From Tretioscincus oriximinensis (Eukaryota; Chordata; Lepidosauria; Squamata; Gymnophthalmidae): a DNA stretch of 64,000 nt. The stretch lies in the NCBI GenBank assembly GCA_022410635.1, contig JAJVDF010000015.1:4287151-4351150 (forward strand), read 5' to 3'. Under the pieces are notes generated by a model. The model saw only the letters and a list, made by a program, of their open reading frames with translations, was not told where the DNA came from and searched no databases. A program made the translations under genes and the position numbers. Of this stretch, positions 42,201-54,200 are shown piece by piece (within the stretch, counting starts at the first letter, position 1; every line of letters begins with the position of its first letter).

Positions 42201-45200
42201 CCCTTATATATCCTTTCCTATAGATATATGACAAAGGGGGTCTCATAACCCCTTTATAGATATTTTCTCTGTCACGCAACAGTAGGACTAGAGTGTAGCC
42301 CTCAAAGCTAATGGGCAGAAGAGTTAGACAGACAAGGAAAACATTTTTTCACCCAGAGGGTCATTAGTCTATGGAATTCTTCTGGAAGAGATGGTGTTAG
42401 CTAGAAGCCTGGATACTACAAAATAGGGTTAGACAAATTCATGCTGTGCCAATGGCTATTAGGATGGAAAAACAGGAAGTATTCCTGAAATGCCATTTGT
42501 AGGGAGTCAAGAGCAGGTGAGGGTTTTTTCTTCTGCTGCTTGAGACTGTCCTAGCCCAACTGGTTGGTCACTGTATGGGACACAGTGCTGGACTAGATGT
42601 GCTATGGCCTGATTCAACAAGGCTTATGTTTTTAAACAGATAGTTGTCCAAGGTGGGGTAGCCAACTACTACCGTCAGCCATTTGCCAGAGTCAGACCTA
42701 ATGAGGAAAGTACGCCCAATCTCAAGTAACATCCAGGAAGGACAGGTGCCGCTGTATAGCAGGCAGCTCTTGATTCAATTTGCCCCACAGTTGCAATCTG
42801 TGTGAATATAAATTTGCTGCTGGGCCAGATTCAAGGTTTTATCTTTGACATACAAGGCCCTTAAGAACTTGGGACTAGCTTATTTATAGCAGAGCACCTT
42901 GCAAAATCATTCAAGGGAGCTCTTGCTATGGTTATCATGAGTCACTGCATGTAATCTTGGCCATGATCATATTTTTACTTTTAAACTATCTTCTATCCTG
43001 AAGAATGGACTTAATCCAGTTTTTTTCTGGACTAAACTCCATTTCTTAGAACAGAAAAAGGTGTAATTATGGCCCTCAGAACTACCTGAAATTGAGCCTT
43101 CTCTGTAATGGCACCTGATCTCTAGAACAGGGGTGGGCAAACATGGGACAGTGAACGGTTTCCGGCATGCAAAACAAGACTTGCCAAATTTATTTTCAAT
43201 TTTTAGGGGACACCTTTCAGGTGTTGATAGGGCAGACAGGCCTGGAATTTCCTAATAACAAATATCCACAAAAAACTTTTTCATAAAGACCTGTCCTAAA
43301 TTTTTTTATTAAGTCACTTTTGTATGATTTACATAATGACTTACAAATCAAATATCAAGATATCAGATATGTCCTAAAATAAAATTGGTTAGCATATGGA
43401 AAAAAAAAACTGTGTCCAAAATTTCACTTACATTTCTCTGTTTTAGGTGTCAGCTGAAGGTTTGTTTTTTCACCTAGGTCTTTCCAGACTGCATATTTGT
43501 TTGTTTCATCCATCCTTGTTTTATTCACTTTCTGTATAACTTCTAGCCTGTTGCATTACAGCCATGCAATGGGCTCAAGTCCCTTCATTCCCCTTGCTCT
43601 CATCCATGCCTCTAAATGCTCCCCCTCCCTCACCCCCATTTTTTAAACATTCACCATCCCTTACCTCCACCTATCTCTTCACCGACCATTCTTTCTTTTC
43701 TTCATCTTTCTTCTCCCTTTCCTTCTTTCCTGCTTATCCTTTCTAGAGTTGCCAAAGTTCAAAGCCTTGTCATTGGTCTCTGGAGGCTGCCAAAGTTCCA
43801 AGCCCTGTCTTTGGTCATTATACCTCAGGATGTTGGACTCCTTGATATGTGTTTTATTATATGTACAGATTATAATTTTAGTTGTTTTTATTCTCTGTTT
43901 TGTAACCCGCTTTAAGATTATATTTGAATGGAAAGTGACATATAAATAAACATATAAATAAACTGTATTCATCTGCAGATCCCAGCATAATATATATATT
44001 ATTCCTTTTTAAATACTGGTTCTAAGCATGATAAAGACTTACCATCATTCCATATCGAGGGATGCTGAAATATTGGAGCCAAGAAAGCCAAGAGAGTATG
44101 CTGGTAAGATTTACTAACAGCCCTGAAAATATCTGCAGACAAAATTTAATTGTGTTTAAGTCCAACAGTGTTTACAATTGCATGTTTTAAACAATCTAAT
44201 GAAGTTTTATCATTTCACATAAGACCTGGTCATAGATAAGTAATTAGCATTAGTTATATGGCTAAATGGACTGGAGACAAGCCAGATCTGGAAACACCTC
44301 TCTGTTGTACGTATGTCCAAACTGGTTTAAATTTAGGTTTTTTGGATCATACTACGCAGGCACAGATAGCTCAGTTGCTTAGGAATTCGTCTCTCGCCTG
44401 GGAGATCGGGTTTCGAAGCCCTGTGTTGGAAGTGGGGAGGGGTGAGCACCTTCCATTAGCCTGTAGCTCTAGCCAACCCAGCTATTCGAAAGCATGAATT
44501 GCAAGAAATTGCAACTGAATGCAAGTAGATACATGGGAACCACCAGAGCCTGTTGGGGAAGATAGAATGTGAGCCTTCGGGCAAAATATATCCTTGTAAG
44601 CCGCTTTGAGTCCCTTTGAAAGGTGAGAAAAGCGGGGTATAAGAACCAAGTTCTTCTACTTCTTCTTCTTCTACATTGTTTCATGCGTTTACTGAGGAAA
44701 ATCCAGAATGAGGTATAATAATGGAAAAAGCTGAAATTTGAATATTGAAGTAAGTTTAATGCTGGAAAGGCCCATAATAGACATTTCAGGGTAAAAGCCT
44801 GCATAGTCTATACCATGTGTTTGATGAATCCCTATTCCAAGGTACAATTCAAAGTTAGGCTCAGTGCAGAAAGGCACTTTGAGGCTGCAGATTTTTCTTC
44901 TAAAGCTTTCAAATGTGTTGCATCTCTTGGCCCAGGGATCACCTGACAAAGTTCTCAGGCAACTCCTTTGGGCTATGAAGGTGACATCGTAAAAAACCAC
45001 ATTACGGGGAAAGCCTGTATAACAAACACCAAGGGGTCAGGGAGATGGGTTCGTTATAATGGAATTTTGTTATACAACGAAACCCACTGTAACCAACATT
45101 ACTCTGATGGGCATTCCGCCAAGACTTTCAAATTTGTTTGTTATATAGGTGAAGGGACAAGAAAAATGTATGAAACTGTAATGAAACTTTGTTATACTGA

Positions 45201-48200
45201 AACCAATGCAAAAAATGACATCAATAAGTTATCACAGTAATACTTGTAAATGCCAAAAATCATTGCAAAAGTGACATTAATTGACTTGTAAGCACCCCAA
45301 ACCATTGCAACAGTGACATTGAGACTATCCCCACTGAGCCTTCTACTGAGCTGTATCTCAGCACATTCACTAGCATGTTAATGCCAAACTCCCATTTTAT
45401 TTATTATTTATTTATTTGTACTTGTACCCGCCCTATACCCAAAGGTCTCAGGGCGGCCAACCATAGGGCAGCGCACATAGCTTTTGTTGCTTTCTCCACA
45501 ACAGACACCCTGTGGAGTAGGTGGGGCTGAGAGAGTTCAAAGAACTGTGATTGGCCCAAGGTCACCCAGCTGACTTTCGTGGAGGAGTGGGGAATCGAAC
45601 CAGGAGACTACCAGGTACGAGTCCAAGTCTCTAACCACTACACCAAACTGGCTCTCAATTTTGAGATACACCCCAGAATGAGGCTAATTGGAGACAATCC
45701 AGATTCTTTCAGTCTTGACACACTTGTAAACATCAAAAACGACTTGCCACCTTTTCTTGTAAATGGCTTTTTCTTTATTTGTAGTCTGCATTTCAATTAG
45801 ATAAATGAGAACCATCATTAACCTGGTGGCGAAGATAGAATAAGATGTAAGTCTTCGGGTGAAAGTTAACCCTGTAAGCTGTCTGGAAAAGAGTAGGGTA
45901 TAAAAACTCAATTCTTCTTCTTCTTCCCTTGCTACCTTTCACCAGGATAAATGTCTTTACTTTTGCACAGAACCCAGTCATTGCTTTTTAATCTGTTTGT
46001 TACATTGAGAATTTTGTTATAATGGTGTTCTTTATAATGAGGTTTTACCTGTACTGCAAATTTTGTTATATCAGAGCTCTTTATAACAGGGTTTCACCTG
46101 TATATAAGATCATCNACTCAGTAAAACAGAGAATTTCATCTTGAACTGCTTATTATGGCACAAATGGCGCAGTTGCTAAGAGCCGGTCTTTCAACTAAGA
46201 GATCAAGTTTCAAGGCTCTGTGTCAGATGTAGGGAGGGGTGAACGCTCTCTACTGGCCTTCAGCTATTTGAAGAAATATACATTTCAATTAGATAAATGA
46301 GTATCACCACTAATCTGGTGGGGGGGAAATCAACCTTAAAAGCTGCTGAGTCCCTTCAGGTGAGAAGAACAGGGTATAAAAAAGATTCTTCTTATTATTA
46401 TTATTAGTTCTGCAGAACAGCAACTTGGTATAGGATTTTCTAATCACTGCATCAAAAAATCCCCCCAAATCCCCCACAAGATCTAACTTTTCAACTGCTT
46501 TAACAGCAACAAAACGAACTATGAATCAATCCTAAAAGTATTAACAAGACAGTCAATTTGGTGTGGTGGTTAGAGTGTTGGACTCTTATCTGGTAGACTT
46601 CTGGTTCGATTCCCCACTTATCTGGTAGACTTCTGGTTCTATTCCCCATGAGGCCAGATGGGTGACCTTGGGCCAGTCACAGTTCTTTAGAACTCTCTCA
46701 GCCCCACCTACTTCACAGGGTGTCTGTTGTGCAGAAAGCAACAAAAGTTGCCTTTTGTTTGGCCGCCCTGAGACCTTCGGGTATAGGGCAGGATTATAAG
46801 AAAAAATAAATTAAATTAAATTTAAAAAAATTAAAAAAATAAGACATCAATGCCAGGTTTCTACTCACAATCATGAAAACGAAGGCAATAGTCATGAGGA
46901 GATTAGCTACAGCCACCACACTCTGACCTGTAGCAATGGCAAGTGCCATGGAAGTAGCAGTATAAGATACCATCATCAGTGTAAACATCATTATGAAAAA
47001 AGCTTCTGCTGTTTGCTTGAGACCTAAAAGAACATGAAGGAACAAAAGCAAGTGGTTGGAGTTTGTATATTTGCATCGTTTTGCATCTTGGAATTGATTA
47101 ACCACTGGTGTTGACACTATGTTCTTGCAGTGCTGTTGGCATTCATTTCATTTGTGGACGTCCCGTAAATATTTGCTCTCCCTTGTGGAACCATGTAACT
47201 GCCCGTTTTAAAATGCTTATTCATTCTCAAACTAATTCTGTGAAGATGAAATATTTTCATTTTAACATGTGAAGTATAGCCCGGAAAGTGTAACTTCCAA
47301 CATAAAACAGCAGGCTGATGGCCCAATTTTATATCCATTTATTTTAGGCCTTTGAGGTTCTTTTCCAGAACAAGAATGGAAATGCTGTGAAGTATAAAAA
47401 ACATTCAAGGGATCTCTTATTGCTGTTGGTCCNTGGCAAGTGCTGAAGGATTCTGNCTCTTAATCTATGGCTTAACCAACNCAATCTGNAATACTAAATA
47501 TTGNGGCACNGTGGTACAAGNGGTTAAGGGCTTGGCGTTTCACCAGAGATACTGAGTTCGAAGCCAATACGTTGACTGTGNAGAGAGATGAGCGNCCTCT
47601 ACTGGCCTCAGCTTCAGCTAACCTAGCTGTTCGAAAGTGAAGACATTTGTAAGTAGATTAACCTTTACAACATGGTGGGGAAGAGAGAAGGGCAGTGAGA
47701 AGGGCAGTGTATAAAAAACAGATTTTTCNTCTTCTAAGTCCCATATACTAGATATAACTTGTTTTTGTTTGTAATGAACTCTACTTTGTGTTGTGAATAT
47801 CGTGTTTTGCTATTGTTCTTCTTTGATGTGATGCAGTAGCTTATACTTACCTAGCATGAAATAAACTATGCACGTGAAGCAGATACTTGGCAAAGTCCTC
47901 ATGGGTATTAAATCTGCCATCAACTTTGAGAAAAAATACGAGGAAATTCTATAGTACCCACTGATGTATTCATGTCTATAATAAAACAACAATAGTCAAG
48001 AATAGTCGTGTAATTTCAGTCAGAAAACAGCTGAATATATTGAATCTGATATGATAAATATATCAATTTTTTGAAGTTATGGGAATCAAAACATCTGTTT
48101 TTGCAAGTCTGTGAATGGCTTTGTTCAGATTCGAGCTACAGCCATATCTTCAACATAAACATTTCTCAGTACATCGTGAGTCCTAAAGAATAAGGCTTAA

Positions 48201-51200
48201 TACAGAAAAAAACCTTGAAATTAATTATGCTTCAGAAGTGAAATGAAGAAGGTTAAAAAGTAAACGTGTGATCAAGTTCCCCATGGAGTTTTTTCTTTCT
48301 TACATGGGGAGGAAAAGTACAAACTGAAGTGATTTGATGTGATATGAAGTTTGATGGGAAAATCCTGTGTCTTTTTTACTTTGAGGTTTTGTTGTTCCAT
48401 TTAACGCATCCTAAGAGCTAATTAAACAGCCAAACACTGAGCATTTCCACAACAAAGTTTGTTCTCTTTTCTTTACAAAATAAAGATACACTGCTTTTTG
48501 TCGTTATGGTGCTGTCTAGAGTTCCATTTGGAAACTGAGTGTTTGGGTATAACTGTATTTCCATCTTCAGCGGATAGCCATGGAAAGTGTCAATGAAACC
48601 ATCAGTAGCCATTGACTCTTTCTTAAATAAATGACTCGGCCAGACCAGGAAGTAAAATAGAAGTTGAAACTTTATTTCACATGAAGAGAGACCAAAGTAG
48701 TTCTCTGCTGTTTCAGAGTCAGACAACCAGTTTTGTAGGTTTCAGAGTCAGACAACCAGTTTTGTAGGTTACACATGAGCATAGCAGAAGCAAATCAGAG
48801 AAGAGTACATTATACAAATGTCATTATCCAAATGTGGGAACCCCTGTAGTTCAAATAAGCCCCCACCCAACAATTTGCTCATACTTGTTTATCCTTAGTG
48901 GTTTCAACAGATTGTTCTTAGCTCACACAATCAATTTCTCAAGAAAATGGACATCACAGCTATATCTGAAAACACACGTTCCAAACTGATGTCTAGAACA
49001 CAGAAATTTATTTGGTTCTTGGATCAGTCTGTAAAGGGAAATGATTGCAGGCAAGCAATGGCATTATCAGGGAGGCATGGAGAAGTAGAGAGAAGGAGAC
49101 AAGAGAAAGTGAAAGTGGAGATGAAAGGGAGAGAAGTGCAAGAGGGAGGAAGAGGAGAATGGGGTGAGAACAGAGATGGAGAACATAAATGCTAGACAGA
49201 GAGAGAAGAGGGGAGAGGGGAAGAAGGGGGAGGAAGTGAGAGATGACAGAGGGAGGAGAGAAGATGCCAAGGGGCACACACAGAGATAAACATACACAAA
49301 CCTGTTTATTAACTGGTAGTTCTGCTTCTGCAGTATATTTCCTGTCCNTGTGCAAAATTCCAAACTGAACTATTTAAGAGATTGCTCATTTGTGCACATA
49401 CCAACAGCACCTCATAAAATGGCATTATCTGTTTATCATAGGTCAGAATACAGTGAATGCCGTAGATGATCCACTACAAGACAATGCATGGTTTTTAGTG
49501 ATTGAAGTGAAGTGTATACCCACTTTTGAACACTGGGGCTAATCAGCTAGTAGCAAATTTGTACTTACATAAATATCTTCTTTTCCACTACAAAAAGCTC
49601 AATAGCAGAGATGCTGCTGAAACACTGGTTGGTGGTCATAAAGAACATGGCACCAATTCTGTGTAAAAAGGAAATTACCACCAAGTAAAGAAAATTAGAG
49701 ATCTGAAACATCTGGGGGGTGCATATATGTGTGAGGAACTTACTTAGAGAGCCACCAATATCACTTTGTACCACAGATACCACATTCCTTCTCACAGGCC
49801 AGTCCCATAACTCTTTTCTGAAAATGCTGATCATACAGCCACATGCAGTACATTGCTGTCAAATGTAAGACTTTGTTCGCACACTGTAGCATCCCTTAGA
49901 CTACTTAAGGACATTTTAAAATGGCGTGGGGATATGGTGCCACCGAGGGGAAACCCCCCATATTCTAGATAAAGTACCATTAGTATGCTGGTGGACCTTG
50001 ATATCAACATCTAGCAGTCTAATACAATCCAATCATGGNCCTCTTGATCTGGATCACACACCATCTTGTACTTCCCAACCAATATTAGTGGCTGGGAGAG
50101 ACCTCCTGTATTCCTCACTAAATGAAGAAGGGAGGTCCTTAGTGCATTTGTTGCTACAGAATAATAGAAGTACAAAGAAATTCTTCAATACCTTTGCCAA
50201 CTTCTCANCTTCAGCTCCCACATTCTCCTCTCCTCCCTTTTATTTCCACAATCAGTCGGAGAAGGGTGCTCCTGGCAGGCTGCAGCAGCCTGTGGTATTG
50301 TGGGGGTATTTTGGCCAATGAGCACAGGCCCACAGTGGCTCAGTGTGAGCATGAGCCGCCTGTGACAGCTCGCAGGGGCACAGGTTTACAGTCAACTCAC
50401 AGAGGATGGCTTTATAGTCTCTATCGTGGCGATTGGTTAGAAGGCTGTTCGCTGCAACACAGTTTATTACTATGAAGATAATAGTGTAAGAACCCAAGAA
50501 CATCCTANGTTCCAGGATGATGGGGCAACCACTCTGCTACTCTGGTTCATTTTGCCTTCCTATTCTCTCACATACAGTAAATAAAGAAGTGAGAGGCCAG
50601 TACCTAAGCCCTCACACCACTCACCTGTTCTGTAAACCACTTGCATCATTTTTCACACCAAAGAATATAGCGCCAACAATTAACCCCAGGAAAATGGTAA
50701 CACATAGCTGAAAAAAGAAAGCAAGAATGTAATGCAATTGACACTGATTGTTTGTATGCAACACGGATGCAAAAAANGTAGTTAACAACTGCAGCACAGA
50801 AACATTGAATTTTTCTGCAAACCAAACGGATGTTTGCTTATCTAAACAAAAGAGCTATCAGGCCTTTCTACATGGCATTGGTTATTGTGCGCCATGCTGA
50901 CCTGAATCATACAATTCACAAGTATTTATACTGCCACTTGTGCAAGCCAAGAGTCATTCACTTTTGCTAGTGACTCATCCTGAACTACAGAGTGCAAGAA
51001 TGACAGTTCCCTGGCTCCATAGTTGTTAGCTAGGGATATTTGAACCAGAAGTGATGCACTTTTACCACTATTTACAAGTGCCTGAGGAAATAGTCCCAGC
51101 CATCTGGACGAGAGGATTTTATGTCATCTACATATGCTATGCTTGGAATGAGCTACAGTGTTTAATACAGGTATCCCTTGGACTACCGTAAATAAAACAC

Positions 51201-54200
51201 TGTGCAAGTAATCATAATTGATGGAAAATTTGGTTTGNAGGGAACACAGTCTGTCAGTGTAATCCAGAGATATTGTAAATCTAAGATTCACACAGACTAA
51301 CTTTTGCAGACTAAAGCCACATCCCAGCGCACTATTTCAAACGAAGTGGAAGCAATATCATCTCTGTCAGTCCACCCCACGAAATCACTCAGTGATACAC
51401 TAGCTGAAAAGATCCATTGTCGCAGAATAACTAGCCACTGCTGTTTGTGCGATTCAGCAACAAGCATTTTGTAAAATCTGAACGAAAACTTTGTGGGGAC
51501 CTTCAGCAATGTGAACTTGGCAAATCTCGGTCTTGACCAAGACTTCAAGGTGACGTGGAACAGTTCATTGGCTCTTGGCTTGCAGAGAATGCTTGAGAAT
51601 TGTAAGAAGACTCACAAAGAATGCTAGGGATTGTAGTATGGCAAGCGCAGCAATGCCTTATGGTGCTCAACATGTGACGAGGTTGCTAGGCAATGTGTCA
51701 GAGCAGCTGGAAGCCTTAAAAAGGTGGGGGTGAATGGCGAATGCGTTTTTAAATAAATATCGAGGCAAATCAAATCGTGGGGATTTGACCAAAGTCAATT
51801 TCTTTGCATTCAAATACTCCATTGTATCTGAAGAAGTAAACTTTGTCTATGAAAGCTTGTGACATTAATCTTTTTCTTATACTGTAAATCTTTTAGGTTC
51901 TACTTTTAAACTTATTTCAATCCTGAAGAATGGGGTTAGTCCATTTTTTCTAGCTTAGTTCAGAAAAAAAAAACAGATTAAGTTGGAAGACTGAAGATGA
52001 TTTAAAAATAGATGTGTGACTAGAGGCTAAGATATAGTGACACCCTTTGGTAAAAATTTAAATCATTAGCATTGGTAGGGAAGGCTCCTACCAATGTAAA
52101 TATTCCATTTTCCATCTGCACATATAAGTATAAATGAAAACTTCAGTGCACAATATTGTCAAGAGGAGGAGGAGGGAGAGTTGTTTTTATACCATGCTTT
52201 TCTTAACCCAAAGTGATTCAAAGCAGCTTATATAATTTTCTGTTCTGCCAAAANGCTGGCTTAGCTCACCATTCAGACACTGGATTTTGCCAGATGAAAA
52301 GAATATAAAAGTATGACTGGATAAAGATTTCTCCGTGGTTTTAGAGGAGGGGCACAGCATGGACTCAAAATCACTTGGGCTGATACCATCAAAGAATTTA
52401 AGACTAAACATCAAGTATTAAGTAGAAATGATTAAAATTGCAAGCATGACGATGGTATCAGGCAGTTTAGTTCCTTTTTGTCAGAAATAATAGTGTCTTG
52501 AATACTAAAGGGCCCTCCATACATGGTACCGTGCTAAGAACCTGCCGAAAGGACCAGATGTCAGGGATAATCCAACTTCTAAGCCAATTGCTGTGGAAAA
52601 TAAGGATCATAGCAAGACTAATTTGAGAAGATTAACAAAGAGGACAAAATGAACTGCAAAACATTTATTGACTGCATTTCAAATCCATTCCTAATGAGGT
52701 TAGGGACATCAAAACGATTGCTAGAGGCTGAGGAAGGGTGTGGAGGCTGGGAGATTACAGCCTCTCTAGAAGGCCATAATTCTTGTCACAGGGTCAAGCT
52801 TTTACAAAACAATTAAGAGGGATTTCCAGAATATCAACATACAAACAGACTCAAAGGCCAGAATTCCAGGATTTGGAAGGTGTTTTTTACCATGNAGAGA
52901 GCAAAGATTTTACCAGAAATCAAATCAATCTAATAATGTGTTATATAGAGACTCGCTTCTATGGGCCAGATCTATGCTGAACATTAATAAAGTAATTTGA
53001 GTAAGGTGGTTTAACAGCATGTGAAGAGACTAGCAGAAGCACCTTAGAAGGTAATAAAGGAAAGAAGTTGATAACATTTGCATTTGTACACCAAGTTTAT
53101 TTCATACACTGAGTGGTCTAGTGAAAGATTTATGTAGGCAAGCTGTGTTTGTGTGTCAATAGCAATAAAAAGGCAAATATGTGTGGATAAATTCAACAAA
53201 AATGTTAACAGATCCTTCATCTATCTGATGCCTCTTGCCTCCTCTAGATAATTTGCTCTATTAGAGCAGCTCAGGTTCAGCAAAATCCAAGAAATTTCAG
53301 CAAATGTTTTATGCAAACAAGTGGTAACTATTCCCCAGTGATTTCTGATACTCTGATCATATCACTTCTTCACAACAGATAGCTGATGGATACCTATGTT
53401 CCATTCCATTTCTAGTTATGCAAATTGATTCAGACAAAAAACTGGGAGAAAGATCAAAGATGGGCTCATGGCTCTACATATGCTACAACAGGGGTCTGTG
53501 ACCCACAATAAGCTCCAATTCAGATAAGGATCCAGTGCACAGTTTATCTGCAGTCTCTAGCAGCTGGCCTTATCACCTATCACCATCACAGTAGTAAACA
53601 ATAGCATGCTTATAAAACAAGACTGAGTTATAAGACTGATTACCTGTGCAATGGAAGCCTGAGGGTTACCCATCAGGTTTTTGATCGTACGTTTTGAGAC
53701 CCACTTGAACTGGTGAAAGAAGGACGTTGTATAGGTGATTTCCCGGTAACTGGTCTCCCTTTGATTGCCTGAAGCCAACTTTTCTAATTCTGTTTTAGTT
53801 TCTTGATAGTTAACAGAAGCAGAATATTTCTCCGCTAATTTTTCTGCCAGAGTCTTATCCTGATTGATACNTTCCTCGATGTCACCTTCAGAGTGAAAGC
53901 AGAGAGAAATGGTACTTATATTCAATCAGATCCTGCAGGAATTGGACTAAAGCAGCTAAAGCCAATGCAAGACACTATAACAACTCCACATTTTAGACAT
54001 CTGACAGCAGTTGAACAAGGAGCTTTAGCACTACTGTTACTATTTCTAGATGACCACAGAGATCTGATTCATAGCCTATTGACTACTGCAAAATTTGAAA
54101 TAGCTTTTCATTGGAAGGCAGCTACTGCCCTTACTACCTCTCAATGGTACCACAGAATTCAAACTTTAATATCNAATGAGCTAATGGATGCTCAGTTGGC

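Larger units (their letters stand above)
41989..44042 (-). other. copy 2 intron 14
   Basis: Contains CR1, L2-like, family B, hAT-end and Helitron-like pieces. 42000-42260 and 43275-43540 show nothing. Confidence 0.6.
44990..46105. mobile_element. possible pogo/Tigger-like sequence with nested SINEs
   Basis: Right end has repeated gttataatggtgttctttat and ttataacagggtttcacctg, like pogo/Tigger termini; the left part has gttataatggaattttgtta. A diverged relative of the 940-1116 foldback (45315-45400 and 45656-45710) with a SINE in its loop lies inside. Assignment is by resemblance only. Confidence 0.35.
44133..46868 (-). other. copy 2 intron 13
   Basis: Almost fully made of SINEs and DNA-element pieces listed separately. 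44680-44985 shows nothing recognisable. Confidence 0.6.
50708..53643 (-). other. copy 2 intron 9
   Basis: Contains a family B MITE, a short SINE end (52165-52245) and the segment shared with copy 1 (52515-52850). 50780-51890 and 52860-53640 show nothing I can name. Confidence 0.6.

Noticed and set aside
49926..50321. 131-codon plus-strand frame in intron 10
   Set aside because: No homology I can recognise, no initiation context, contains n bases.
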